DNA from: Periplaneta americana
Taxonomy: Eukaryota > Arthropoda > Insecta > Blattodea > Blattidae
NCBI RefSeq assembly: GCF_040183065.1
Contig: NC_091120.1
Span: 20,665,208 to 20,729,207 of the forward strand
Length of the DNA: 64,000 nt
Reading direction: 5' to 3'
The notes below the pieces were generated by a model. It did not search any database. It worked only from the letters and a program-made list of their open reading frames with translations, and was not told the DNA's origin. Below, one piece after another: positions 24,589 through 35,869 of the stretch. Within the stretch, counting starts at the first letter, position 1, and each line of letters starts with the position of its first letter. Position numbers and translations under genes: made by a program.

Positions 24589-25105
24589 CTATTGCATTGG
24601 GGACCTTGGAGTTCTACTTGATTCCAAATTAAAATTTCATAATCATGTTCAACAGAGGCTATATGTAATCATTCCATAAGAATCGTAGGACTTACAAGTC
24701 TATAACTTTTTCTTTTTCTACTCCTGCTACTCTACTAGATTTAGGCTATACAATACATTTGTCAGATCCAAACTTGAATATGCATCTGTTTGAATTCTAT
24801 TACTCTTACTGATTCGGTTAAATTGAAAAATATTAAAAGAAAATCGGTTTCCTTATGTACTTTTAGATTTCTACCAAATTCCCCTGTTTTCAATTATGAT
24901 CTAACCTGTAATTATTTTAACTGTTCTAGTCTTTATGCCAGACGTCTTGATCTCGATTACTTATTCTTTTCCAAGGCTATAAAGAGTGACATTCTTTGTG
25001 AATCCATCATAAGCAATATCTACCTTCGGATTCCTTCTAAAGGACTAAGATTTCAAAAAAAAATTATACGAGAGAGAATATCATCGAAATGATAGCCGTC
25101 CAGAT
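24589..25105 (+). mobile_element. LINE pol C-terminal fragment (Jockey/CR1-like)
   Basis: Plus strand, after several stops: LGVLLDSKLKFHNHV (the LGxxLD motif of the RT thumb), FVRSKLEYAS, then NSITLTDSVKLKNIKRKSVS, FRFLPNSPVFNYDLTC and SSLYARRLDLDYLFFSKAI. This layout is typical of the RT thumb and C-terminal domain of Jockey/CR1-type elements. No RLE or zinc finger was seen. It is 5'-truncated and frame-broken. Confidence 0.75.
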
Positions 25106-25193
25106 CTTGGATTTAAAACATCGGCATCCTAATCAATTCAAATGAACAAAAAAGAAAATGTAAATTAATGTTTAAAAAATACATAATGAAATT

Positions 25194-25460
25194 TTAAAAA
25201 AGAATATTCTGCGACAAGATGTGGTAGTTATCAAAACGATAAAAATTTATTGAAAATAAATAATATACATTGAATATTAGAAAGATGAATAGAGATGGTG
25301 ATTGATGATGTTCAATGAAGGTTTTTAAAATGGTTGATGCAATTGTCTGAAGAGTCTTATCAGGAACCTTTAATTTTCTGAGGATCTCCAATGTAAACTT
25401 GGGAATTGTTCCTCGCGCGCCAAACACAAGTCCAATGACATTCCAATCTTTCACCGGTTG
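25194..25460 (-). mobile_element. R4/Dong-like LINE extreme C-terminus
   Basis: The minus-strand frame begins MKDWNVIGLVFGARGTIPKF. It corresponds to the sequence VHGLMIGARGTIPRST in the copy at 50-51.6 kb and VYGLLFGVRGTIGK in the copy at 21 kb. Only the end of the protein and probable 3' UTR remain. It is the third R4-like fragment in the window. Confidence 0.6.
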
Positions 25461-25499
25461 CCAGGTGCATATAACTTGCCAATTTATATGGTATGAAAT

Positions 25500-25786
25500 T
25501 GGATCCTTTTAATGTATAGTTTGGATATTTATATTGTTGTTGATTTAATACTGGATTCTAATTCAACTCTAACACATGTTTTGTTATTATTGTTTCAATT
25601 GAGTTATTCTTCATTTTTACATCTATCCATAAACGTCTATTCATGTACATTTATTGCAGTTATTGTCATTATAGCATTTACTGTCATTATTTGTAATTTC
25701 TGTCATTTGTGCTGAACTATTATAATAATTATTGACCGCTGGTTGTTGTGCAGCACACTAAAATATTAGTAAAAATAAAAAATTAT
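25500..25786 (+). mobile_element. LINE 3' UTR remnant
   Basis: The block aattattgaccgctggttgt with a following tgcagcacactaaa near 25727-25765 recurs in altered form near 26730-26762 (aattgctcactggctgttgt), where it follows a recognisable LINE coding end. I infer that both are 3' UTRs of related elements. Each is next to an ATT tract. Confidence 0.45.
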
Positions 25787-25815
25787 CACTATTATTATTA
25801 CTATTATTATCATCA

Positions 25816-25874
<59 letters not shown>

Positions 25875-25900
25875 GTTATTATTATTATTATTATTATTAC
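25787..25900. repeat. Long (ATT)n microsatellite with ATC interruptions
   Basis: About 110 bp of att units with a few atc and gtt variants. The poly-Tyr open frame over it is an artefact. Confidence 0.95.
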
Positions 25901-26166
25901 AAGGTGCGGAAAATTAAACTCATGATTTTGAAGTCTTTATCCTAATACTCATTCACCTGCCATTAACATTTATGCCTATTGAAAAGTGAACACCCTCCCC
26001 CAAAAAAAAACTTTACCTGTGCATCCCGATAATCCGAAGACTCTCCTATTTGTTACTGTTGTAAATTCTCGTAAATTCCCTCATTTTACGAAAACCTTTA
26101 TTTCTAAGACGTTGGTTTTCTCCATTTGGTGTAACCCGCAGTAGCTATTCAAACAAAAATATTCTC

Positions 26167-26169
26167 ATA

Positions 26170-26212
<43 letters not shown>
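26167..26212. repeat. (ATT)n microsatellite
   Basis: About 15 att units directly abut the truncated 5' end of the LINE fragment that follows. Confidence 0.95.
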
Positions 26213-26214
<2 letters not shown>

Positions 26215-26690
26215 TAATATGTGCGTCCGTTTCGTCTGCAATATTCGCCGGGCTGATCACGTAACACTATCCCTCGAAATGTTGTCCTGGCTCCGTTTAG
26301 AAGATCGTAGGAAAATCCACTGTCTTTCCCTTCTCTTTCACATAATGCATTTCTCCACGCCTGTCTATCTTGCGTCTCGTTTTAAAAATTTATTCACCCA
26401 TCATAACCTAGACAAAAGATCACAACACTCCTCAATATTACCCATTCCCTCCCACCGAACATCCTCATATTCATCTTCTTTCACTGTGGCTGTTCCTTGG
26501 CTTTGGAATTCCCTACCGAGTAATGTCAGGGACTGTCAGACATCAAACCAATTTAAGAATAGGCTAACGAAATATTTTTCTAACAATTCTTGTTAACAAT
26601 AATAGCTCTTTCAGGTTTCTCAATGTTTAATGGTTATATATAGGCCTATCACAGAATAAATATCTAAATTATCTCATTATTATTATCATC

Positions 26691-26732
<42 letters not shown>

Positions 26733-26770
26733 AATTGCTCACTGGCTGTTGTACAGCATATTAAATATAA
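26213..26770 (+). mobile_element. CR1/L2-type LINE C-terminus and 3' UTR
   Basis: An open frame at 26219-26596 gives CVRFVCNIRRADHVTLSLEM, LSWLRLEDRRKIHCLSLLFH, YLASRF and VPWLWNSLPSNVRDCQTSNQ. This is the C-terminal domain of CR1/L2/Jockey-like pol and is clearly related to the pair at 60-63 kb (CVRFICNVRYYDHISPSFEK). The coding end is intact to its stop, and the 3' UTR contains (ATC/ATT)n at 26677-26730. Confidence 0.75.
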
Positions 26771-26844
26771 ATAAATAAAATAAATAAAATAAAAATAAAA
26801 TAAAATTATTATTATTATCACTATTTTTTACCGATGTTTATTAT

Positions 26845-26895
26845 TGTCACACTAATTTAATTTAATTTAATTTAATTTAATTTAATTTAATTTCT
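26845..26895. repeat. (TTTAA)n short tandem repeat
   Basis: About nine perfect units of the pentamer tttaa. Confidence 0.9.
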
Positions 26896-27129
26896 TCCTG
26901 TAACCACTACAGGTTGCCGTCGACAAAGAGTACCATGATACAATAGAGTAAATGCCTTGAGGCTTAGTGATAAATTGTCGTTAGAGTGAAAAATAAACAA
27001 TTGGAATTATATTGAAACACATGATGTTAAACGAAGTAACGTCAAGGAGATGCGAATTAGTCATGGTCCATATGTATGATGCCTGAAAATAGCTATTGAG
27101 CCTTTGAGTGCTGCAATTGTTAGATCTCT

Positions 27130-27289
27130 TATCTTACTTATCCAACTTTCATTATTTAAATTCATGTTTTTTTATGGTCTAGATATTAATGTAATAACTA
27201 TGTAAGCAATTGTATTCAATTAGAATTAGAGTCTGGCTGGGCGGAAGAGAAGGCCTACTGCCCTATGCTCTGCCAGATTAAATAAATAA

Positions 27290-27291
<2 letters not shown>
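27130..27291 (+). mobile_element. LINE 3'-UTR remnant with degraded hairpin
   Basis: tctggctgggcggaagagaa and ctgccctatgctctgccaga are a mutated version of the hairpin seen at 9538 and 47806, and they too are followed by ttaaataaataag and then (AAT)n. Confidence 0.5.
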
Positions 27292-27345
<54 letters not shown>

Positions 27346-27363
27346 TATTATTATTATTATTAC

Positions 27364-27428
<65 letters not shown>
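27292..27428. repeat. (AAT)n switching to (ATT)n: microsatellite palindrome
   Basis: About 52 bp of aat units change at about 27345 into about 83 bp of att units, so the tract is self-complementary and could form a hairpin or cruciform. Poly-Asn, poly-Ile and poly-Tyr open frames here are artefacts. Confidence 0.95.
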
Positions 27429-27429
<1 letters not shown>

Positions 27430-27671
27430 TGTAAGTTTTAAGAGAATGATCAATAACTGAAGATACAATAGTACTTTTGAGATATAGTCCATTCAAGGAA
27501 TAAATGTCTCATTAAAACCGGAAATCGTTTATCCAGAGAATTAAATACAACAAAGGAATTGTTACAAGAATAATGTATATCACAATTAGGCCTACTTTTT
27601 AAAATAGCCTATATATCCATGTAGGCCTAGGCCTATGTCTTAGGAACTAATATGTCTTCACAAACCTATTG
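27429..27671. other. Unassigned sequence
   Basis: Short AT-rich spacer with taggcctaggccta near 27622. No feature recognised. Confidence 0.4.
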
Positions 27672-28082
27672 ATTTCCCTCCGGCCTCCCAACTAACACTC
27701 TATATGCATTTCTGGATTCGCACATACGTGCTACATGCCCTGCCCATCTCAAACGTCTCGATTTAATGTTCCTAATTATGTCAGGTGAAGAATACAATGC
27801 GTGCAGTTCTGCGTTGTGTAAGTTTCTCCATTCTTCTGTAACTTCATCCCTCTTAGCCCCAAATATTTTCCTAAGCACCTTATTTTCAAACACCCTTAAC
27901 CTATGTTCCTCTCTCAAAGTGAAAGTCCAAGTTCCACAACCATAAAGAACAACCGGTAATATAACTGTTTTATAAATTCTAACTTTCAGATTTTTTTACA
28001 GCACACTGGATGATAAAATCTTCTCAACCGAATAATAATAGGCATTTCCCATATTTATTCTGTGTTTAATTTTCTCCCGAGA
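27672..28082 (-). mobile_element. RTE-like LINE internal fragment
   Basis: Minus strand: RINMGN-type start, YYYSVEKILSSSVL, VLYGCGTWTFTL-like block, EEHRLRVFENKVLRKIFG and RRLRWAGHVARM. It lacks both the 3' tail and the RT core. It is truncated on both sides with no TSD seen, so a later deletion or a partial duplication is likely. Confidence 0.8.
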
Positions 28083-28339
28083 AAAGTTATGTATGGATTT
28101 TATAAATAATAAAAAATTGTAAATTTAAATTTATATATTCTTATTGCGCAGTAGATATGAGAAAAATTGTTTTATATACTTCTTAATTTAAATTCAGGAA
28201 TCCCCTCCTATGCGCGAGTTATAAGCACTCTTTCAGGGCTGAGCTAAAGTTTTATCTATTTATATTATATTTTATGTTACAATTATTAGAAAAATAAATA
28301 CAAATACAGACAATATTTTTTTACGTGCCGATAAAACAA

Positions 28340-28860
28340 CTTTTTTGCGGATGACCAAGTCATATTTATTCAGGTCATTGAATATGCATCGTACACGATG
28401 AGGGAAGTATTAGAAGATTAGAAAAAGTATGGGCTAGATATAAAATAAGTTACAAGAAAACCGAATGTCTAGCCTTGAAAATGAAAGATGCAAAGCAAGA
28501 CATTGAAAAATAGGAAACTTAATAGTCAACCAATTTAAATATTTGGGGTCAATTTTAGAAGCTGATGGAAAGAGTGCAGCTGAATTTGAAAAGAAAAATA
28601 ACAATAAGTTAAGGAAGGGGTATAATAAGGCATGTTGAACTCATTTCTTTGAAGTCATTGGTACAGTGTGCTATTTTATAGGCCTACGGTGCAGAATGTT
28701 TGACATTACACAGAATAGGCCTACATGAAAACAAAATTATTGGCTACTGAAATGGATTTTTAGCGGAGAGCAACAAGAACATGCTAAGGACAGAAATTTG
28801 TGGAAGAGCAAAATTTCTTTGGATGAAGGATAGCTACTATATTGTAGAAAAATCCTAATC
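28340..28860 (+). mobile_element. Strongly decayed LINE reverse transcriptase fragment
   Basis: With many stops the plus strand still shows a DDQV remnant of the catalytic box (about 28349), YKKTECLA-like and KYLGSILEADGKSAAEFEK-like text (about 28530-28600), and ATEMDFxRRATRTC near 28745-28795. The order matches the RT thumb and connection of an RTE-type element distinct from the main family. Confidence 0.5.
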
Positions 28861-29241
28861 AATACTGAGTTCCGATTTCGAACACATGTAATTTACGTTC
28901 TATAAATCTGAGGTGCATGAAAATAGCACCAATGGAAAGAGATTTTATAATACGCAATAATCTTATACAAAACACGGAACATGCTTGCTTAGGCGTGTGT
29001 CAAATTCGCTTCCGCTGCCTGTACTTGAAACACGTCGACTACATTCTGTCCGGCGTCGTATGTTCACCTCAGACTAATTACAAATATACCGATGTCACGG
29101 CCCTACTGATAATATAAGCATTTAATATTTCAAACTGCATACTGGGACAGATATGTCAGACTGTCAAGAATTGGATTTGACCATATATAGTATCAGTTGA
29201 GAAAAAGAGAACTGCTTAAGTTATTTGAATATAAAACCTGT
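28861..29241. other. Unassigned sequence
   Basis: Somewhat GC-richer around 28980-29100, with a 66-codon open frame of no recognisable content. Confidence 0.35.
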
Positions 29242-30443
29242 GTGTGCAAGACATTCGACAGATAATGGCGAAAAAATGGGAGTATAAGGGTACAGTGCAT
29301 CAGTTATTCATAGATTTCAAAAAGGCGTATGACTCGGTTAAGAGGGAAGTTTTATATGATATTCTTATTGAATTTGGTATTCCCAAGAAACTAGTTCGAT
29401 TAATTAAAATGTGTCTCAGTGAAACGTACAGTAGAGTTCGTATAGGTCAGTTTCTGTCAGATGCGTTTCCAATTCACTGTGGGCTAAAGCAAGGAGATGC
29501 ACTATCACCTTTACTTTTTAACTTTGCTCTAGAGTATGCCGTTAGGAAAGTCCAGAATAACAGAAAGGGTTTGGAATTGAACGGGTTACATCAGCTGCTT
29601 GTCTATGCGGATGATGTGAATATGTTAGGAGAAAATCCACAAACGATTAGGGAAAACACGGGAATTTTACTGGAAGCAAGTAAAGAAATAGGTTTGGAAG
29701 TAAATCCCGAAAAGACAAAGTACTTATATGATTATGTCTCGTGACGAGAATATTTTATGAAATGGATTTATAAAAATTGGAAATTTATCTTTTGAAGAGG
29801 TGGAGAACTTCAAATATCTTGGAGCAACAGTAACAAATATAAATGATATTCGGGAGGAAATTAACCACAGAATAAATATGGGAAATGCCTGTTATTATTC
29901 GGTTGAGAAGCTTTTATCATCCAGTCTGCTGTCAAAAAATCTGAAAGTTAGAATTTATAAAATAGTTATATTGCCGGTTGTTCTTTACGGTTGTGAAACT
30001 TGGACTCTCACTTTGACAGGGGAACATAGGTTAAGGGTGTTTGAGAATAAGGTTCTTAGGAAAATATTTGGGGCTAAGAGGGATGAAGTTACAGGAGAAT
30101 GGAGAAAGTTACACAACGCAGAACTGCACGTATTATATTCTTCCCCTGACATAATTAGGAACATTAAATCCAGACGTTTGAGATGGGCAGGGCATGTAGC
30201 ACGTATGGGCGAATCCAGAAATGCATATAGAGTGTTAGTTGGGAGGCCGGAGGGAAAAAGACCTTTGGGGAGGCCGAGACGTAGGTGGGAAGATAATATT
30301 AAAATGGATTTGAGGGAGGTGGGATGTGATGATAGAGACTGGATTAATCTTACTCAGGATAGGGACCAATGGCGGGCTTATGTGAGGGCAGCAATGAACC
30401 TCCGGGTTCCTTAAAAGCCAGTTAGTAAGTAAGTGTGTAAGAC
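29242..30443 (+). mobile_element. RTE-like LINE copy, 5'-truncated, with probable TSD
   Basis: gtgtgcaagac at 29242-29252 and gtgtgtaagac at 30433-30443 form a probable 11-bp TSD with one mismatch. The frame at 29244-29744 covers RT motifs: [15 protein letters not shown] (palm), [20 protein letters not shown] and the catalytic [15 protein letters not shown] four-base insertion near 29722 shifts the frame at KTKY. The rest continues at about 29756-30414 with [21 protein letters not shown] and GRPEGKRPLGRPRRRWEDNI to AAMNLRVP and stop. It ends with the family tail ccagttagtaagtaag. One of the two most complete copies in the window. Confidence 0.9.
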
Positions 30444-30779
30444 TGTCCCATGCGGTAAGGGGTTAAGTAGAGAATTATTTTTATTTTGTGCTACAATATT
30501 ATACTAAATTTTATCCCCTTTGTTCAAAAATATCCAGGTAGGTTAGAGAGAGCCCCATATTGTTAGAGGATTAGGTCTACCGATAAGTTTCACACACATT
30601 TGTTGCTCGTGAGAGACCATTAAACTACTACTAGATACTGAAGGCTTCTAATAGAAATATAATAATTTTTAAAGCATCATTATAAACCGCTAATACGGTT
30701 CAATAAGTATAAATTCTTACCATTTTCTAAATATATGTTTCATTAAACATGAAATTAATGTTAGGCGTATAATTTTAAT
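30444..30779. other. AT-rich sequence, nothing recognised
   Basis: No repeats or coding signal that I can support. Confidence 0.4.
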
Positions 30780-32570
30780 CAGGGGTTGACAAACATTCTC
30801 GCTTGCGGATCCCTTTCGACTTCGAAAACAATTCACGGATCGCCAAATGAATCATATTAGATGAAGAAATTGTAGACTGACAATCCGCGTCGCGTTCTAT
30901 TTATTAGATACCACGATTTCTATATAATCAAGCAGCATTTCCGATATCTTTGTGTGATTTTATGAACTTTATATCCCGCATTTTAGCACCAGCAATGTAC
31001 AGGGACATCATTTTATTTTTACTTGCATTTTTATTGTACCTGCATTTCTGAATGTACTTCACTCTCACCCCTTCACTAATGTCCTTGCTCCCGTCAGACA
31101 CACAAACTTACGGCCGATGTTGCATTCGAAGTCTTCAAGCAGTGAAGTAAACACTGCAGTGTATAGTGTGTTTCAGAAATATGATTGCGTTTTCTATAGA
31201 AGAAAGAACCTATATGAATAATATCGTACTAAAAATTATATTCAAGAAACGATAAATTCAATTTCATAGAATATGCTTCAAAATGTTTTTAATAATATGC
31301 GTACTGAATTGAAGCCTGCATTGTAATGAACGGCAACCATTTTCAGCAACTTGTTTAAAAATTCAGATTAGCTTTTTTTTTAATTGAGGTGGCTAGAAGC
31401 AAAGGAATGCTAGTGACATTTGTAATAACATGAGTTAAGTGCATCCAGTGTAAGAAAAAGTATCTAAAATTTTAGTGGCAAAGGGATATTTTAATCGCAT
31501 CACACATTAAAATTTAAATAAAAATTTCACCGATTTTACAAAAGCTTAAATATTTAAACCCCATTTTCTCAAAAGTAACTTAAGTGCACTTACAGCCCTT
31601 TACTTATGAACCCCTCAATTTAAATGCACTCTCTATATTGTATGTTAACACCAATAATTAATATGCTAAATAAAGTAGACATTACATAACGAACACAGCC
31701 GCCTGAAAAGTTGAGTTTTTGAAAAAAAAATGTTACTACTCTACTGTATTTTGATAAATTCCGTAAAAGTGATGATCAAACTGAAAATCGTAATACTTAT
31801 CGTATTTCCCTACAACATAAATGGATACACTACTTTTCTCCCCTCCTATAGCTAGTAAAATGATTTGTTTACATATTGCACTAGTAACATCAAACTCCTG
31901 TAATGGAAGGGGGCAACAGTGTTTCCGAGTATAGCCAGGTTAATGTTAAAAATGTTGGTAAAAATAAAGTGATGTCCCTGTAGTAGCATGCATATTTACT
32001 GTAGGAGCTCATAAATAGACATCGGATCTACACATAATAAAAGAAAAACATGCTTGTATAGTTTTAATAATTACATTATAATTAGGCCTATAAAATACCT
32101 TCTAACAACTTGGAGCTGTGTTCTCTCTCACAAAATTTTATAAGCTAAGGACGATCAAAGGAAGCTGGATTATCATATCTGGTGTGAGATCCAGGCGACG
32201 GTGGTGATTTAAATTTGTTACTGCTCATCGCGAAAATCCTGCTTCGTACAGCTGTGTTGTAGGAAATGAGACGAGTTTTTTCCACTGCACATTTAGAAAT
32301 TTAGAAATATTCCTGAAGAAGGCTATATCAGATTTCAGTAAGAGGAAGCTCACTGATTTTATATTTTGAAATACAATCTGAGTTAATTTTCCGGACTCCA
32401 TTGGATTTTTCTGAAATTCTAAAATGACTTTTTTTTATCCAATTGTCTTGTTCGATGGAGGATAGAAAATATTTCTGAAAAGATTCTTGCGAACTTAAAC
32501 GACAGCTTCCGAGAAGTAAATTTCTGTATTTACCAAGAAGCTTCGCCATAGTCTTTCTATCAAAAAACCT
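30780..32570 (-). mobile_element. hAT-superfamily transposon remnant (ZBED-like transposase C-terminus)
   Basis: The sequence caggggttgacaaacattct at 30781 followed by gcggatccctttcgac resembles the terminus of hAT/Charlie-type elements. On the minus strand at about 32170-32550 the text SSIEQDNWIKKSHFRISEKS, KYKISELPLTEI, a stop, FKCAVEKTRLISYNTAVRS and FAMSSNKFKS follows the order of the C-terminal hATC dimerisation region of ZBED5/SCAND3-like hAT transposases. Stops and the loss of the conserved Cys-Glu show decay. The other terminus was not found. Assignment is by pattern. Confidence 0.45.
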
Positions 32571-33530
32571 GGAGAAAATAATTTTCGGCGTAGATGAAAA
32601 CGCCCTAATTCAATAAATTCTCTCTTCATAGGATAAACATGGGAATTATTTTTCGTTCGTTAGTCATTTGTTTCGCAGAAGTGCTTAAATTTATTGACGC
32701 AATCTAATGTAGACCAAATTAATATGAACAGAATATTAAGTATTTAGAAATAAATTTTAAAACCTTCTAAGCATATAATTGTTCAAAATAAAATTTTAAG
32801 ACGAGATAATTTTTATTTAAAAATAACCTCCTAGATTTATAGGCTGCAATTAAGACAAGATAATAAATGGTTTAAATAAAACAAAAGAAAGGAGACCTAA
32901 GTATGAAAAGGAGATTCATGTTAAATAATTACTTGTACGTTTAGGTATAGGCCTAGTGCAAAAGATTTCAAGTCTAGAGGTGATATCTCAAAGTTCTAGT
33001 AGAACCCCGTACAACCATAAAACTTTCGGGAAATCAATGAAAACTGTTTAGTTTAATTATTTTTATTTTTATTGTCAAAATGTATTTAACAATTATATTA
33101 GTTGCAAAATGTTAGGTTTATTCATTATTAGCTGTTTTTTATAATATAGCCTATATAAAGTCCCTGAAGAAATTAGGATATTAAGGGGTTTTCCCAACAA
33201 AAAACTGAAAGTAAGCAAAACATTGCTATTTTTCTACGTATTAGTATTGAATGAAAGTAAGTATGAACATGTGTTATAATTTATGTAAAAACTACAGTAT
33301 AAAATCACAAAAAAAATTATTTTTCTTCTGCTCCAACAAACATTTTTCTTATCAGGACTTAAAAGGAATGAAGTAGGGCCTATTTGGCGTTTAGATTATG
33401 AAAATCAATAAATGTTAATTTATTACTCCGTGTATAAAACAGTTTTCTACATTACGTATTTTACATGTAAATTACACGTAAAATGCGTAAGTTACAGGTA
33501 ATTTACTCGCCCATTCCTGATTGAGAATCA
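32571..33530. other. AT-rich sequence, nothing recognised
   Basis: Contains a small palindromic block near 33440-33500 (repeated tacgt/acgta and tttacatgtaaa). No coding signal. Confidence 0.4.
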
Positions 33531-33534
33531 CGGT

Positions 33535-34105
33535 ACAGTACGGTTACTTTCTTCATAGAAGTATGGGTCGATAATTCCAGAGGCAGAAACGCCACAACAC
33601 ACTGTTACCTTCTAACTATGTTGTCCGTGCATTTGCATGGGTTGATCTTCATTCCAGTACCGGAAATTCTGTCTATTAACGAACCCGGATAGGTGGAAGT
33701 GTACCTCGTCCGAGTTTGCTCAGAATATCAAGATCAGCATTTAACTTTTCACTGAACTCCCTACAAAACGCTAATCGAACAGGTTTATCAGCGTCACGAA
33801 GATGGACCATAACTTGGGATTTTGTATGGATGGAATCTGAGGTCTTCCTGTAGAGTACGGCACATACTTGTGAGCGATAAATTCAACGCAGCTGATTGAC
33901 GCTTGGACTTCTAAGCACAGCTTCTCTAACTCTAGCGATGTTTTCCGGCGTAAGGACTGATCGCGGACCACTAGCAAATCTATCACAAACGTTCTCAGTG
34001 CTATTGAGTTGACTCACCCACTTCAGAAGGAATTCTTCCATGTCGTGGAACATTAAATGCATTCTCTGAACATCTGTGATGGATTTAGACTCAATATACA
34101 GGATC
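33535..34105 (-). mobile_element. Tc1/mariner-like transposase remnant, N-terminal and middle parts
   Basis: Minus strand: KWVSQLNSTENVCDRFASGP and RSVLTPENIARVREAV form the helix-turn-helix and linker region. After a frameshift comes SDEVHFHLSGFVNRQNFRYW, containing the first catalytic Asp neighbourhood (usually DEAHF). The C-terminal third is missing on this strand. The neighbouring element, in the opposite orientation, holds only a C-terminal part, so either this is an internally inverted element or the neighbour inserted into this one. Confidence 0.7.
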
Positions 34106-34119
34106 TATAGAAACAACGT

Positions 34120-34464
34120 CCCGCGCCGTGGCGTCGCGGTCTAAGGCATCCCGCCTAGGACTCGCGTTACGGAATGCGCGCTGGTTCGAGTCCTCATGGG
34201 GGAAGGAATTTTCTCATGAAATTTCGGCCAGTGTATGGGACCGGTGCCCACCCAGCATCGTGATGCACTTGGGGAGCTACGATAGGTAGCGAAATCCGGT
34301 TGCGAATACCAGCTAAAACGGCTGGGGGGATCATCGTGCTAACCACACGATACCTCCATTCTGGTTGGATGATCGTCCACTTCTGCTTCGGCATGTGGCC
34401 GTGAGGTCAGCAGCCGGCTGGTCGGTCTAGGCCCTTCAAGGGCTGTAATGCTACGGATTATTAT
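34120..34464 (+). mobile_element. tRNA-derived SINE (second family) inserted in a mariner terminal repeat
   Basis: A perfect 12-bp TSD tatagaaacaac (34108-34119 if the ta at 34106-34107 is counted once; right copy 34465-34476) encloses the element. The head has box A-like ggcgtcgcggtctaaggc and box B ggttcgagtcc, resembling a class II tRNA. The body continues with a non-tRNA segment and ends in (ATT)n at 34458. It is a different family from the one at 34587 and from the one at 54925. TSD edges may be off by two bases. Confidence 0.85.
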
Positions 34465-34586
34465 TATAGAAACAACACCGGCAACGTTTAATACATTAGG
34501 CCGCATCATTTTTCAAGAAGAAGCACATGTCCGGTAATTTATGGTTTGGGCGCTGTGAAGTGTCGAAGTTTCATCGGATTGTTTTT

Positions 34587-34837
34587 TTTAGTAGGTTATT
34601 TTACGACGCTGTATCAACACCTCAGATTATTTAGCGTCTGAATGAAATGAAGGTGATAATGCTGGTGAAATGAGTCCGAAGTCCAGCACCGCTAGTTACC
34701 CAGCATTTGCTCATATTGGGTTGAGGTAAAACCCCGGAAAAAACCTCAACCAGGTAACTTTCCCCAACCGGGATTCGAATCTGGGCCACCTGGTTTCGCG
34801 GCCGGACGCGCTAGCCGTTACTCCACAGATGTGGACT
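34587..34837 (-). mobile_element. tRNA-derived SINE (same family as 16979-17232)
   Basis: A 15-bp perfect TSD catcggattgttttt at 34572-34586 and 34838-34852. Reverse complement of the family seen at 16979: tail side gggttattttacgacgctg-like, core gttacccagcatttgctc, box B complement gggattcgaatct and box A-like region at 34790-34825. It is nested inside the mariner-like element. Confidence 0.9.
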
Positions 34838-35386
34838 CATCGGATTGTTTTTGGGGTCCTAATTACGTAGATATGCAACACATTAGCCATCAGCGTAAGG
34901 TGGATTGACGAACTGCTCCTTAACTTTCCTGCGCGTGCGCTACATTGGTAGAGGGGGAACTGTGCCACGCACGGCCACCACGGTCACCTGATCTTACACC
35001 TCTTGACTATGAAGACTGTGGTGTATGCTACTTCTGTAACATCAGAGGAGGACCCTATCGCACGAATCCACGCTGCGACTGAAATATTGAGCACAAAGCC
35101 CCACTTATTTGACCATGTGCGTCAGTCTCTGCACGCCGATGTGCGCTCTGCAATTAAGTACGAATACAATTTGAACACCTTTTGTAATTTACAGTACGGT
35201 GTGATGCTCTGGTTGAGTTTCTTAACGAAATGTAGAACGTATACCCGTCCCCATATCCCAACCGTTCTCAAACTACGACGCCCCACATCGCCCAAACCAC
35301 AATTTTCGGACATGGGTTCCCTCTTGAAAAATGATCAGTTTACCGTCCTGCTCAACATACTAAGCGTTGTCGGTGTTGTTTCTATA

Positions 35387-35865
35387 CAATAATTCGCTTG
35401 CAATTTTGAAACTCTTTTTCACTTTTTTTTTTTTAAATCAGGGTGAACCCTAAAACGTTTCTGCGCCCTTTCACGATCTTGCAAGTACGTACACAACAAG
35501 ATATTCATCAGACGACATTCTCGCGACCGGCCTAAATTAGATTTCTTCTGTCAACGAAAAACGGGCAATTTATCGTAAGGGGTCACTCGCCCGTGGTTTC
35601 CCCCATGGAAAAAGCGCCTTAATCTGTGATGTTGATCCACTCGACTAAGCCAGCGACTGCATTCCAAGAGCAACTGATGAAGCCTGACGTCAGCTTCGTT
35701 TAAATATTTGTTGGGGCAACTGGATATAAAGCCTAACGTAACATTTTCTGAAAGCCTGCAACTTTGTACCTAGGGATCTTAATTTACTTCCTTATAGTTT
35801 GCGATCTCCTTTGTGACGGAGTCAGAGGATGACAGTGAGAGAGTGAATAGCAGAGTAAGACAGTA
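35387..35865. other. Unassigned, moderately GC-balanced sequence
   Basis: No repeat partner within the window and no long open frame. It could be unique host sequence. Confidence 0.35.
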
Positions 35866-35869
35866 ACTG

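Larger units (their letters stand above)
34108..35384 (+). mobile_element. Tc1/mariner-like element with two nested SINEs
   Basis: Terminal inverted repeats tagaaacaac|accggcaacg (split by a SINE: 34108-34119 then 34477 on) and cgttgtcggtgttgtttcta (ending 35384) are flanked by TA at 34106-34107 and 35385-35386. Coding remnants on the plus strand: PPRSPDLTPLDY (the second catalytic region, about 34970-35005), then in a shifted frame ARIHAATEILSTKPHLFDHV with RQSLHADVRSAIK at the C-terminus. The N-terminal part is absent. The SINEs at 34120-34464 and 34587-34837 account for more than half of the length. Confidence 0.8.

Noticed and set aside
27226-27496. Poly-Ile, poly-Asn and poly-Tyr frames
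   Set aside because: Trinucleotide repeat artefacts; similar frames at 25748, 60755, 61061 and 62608 were dismissed for the same reason.
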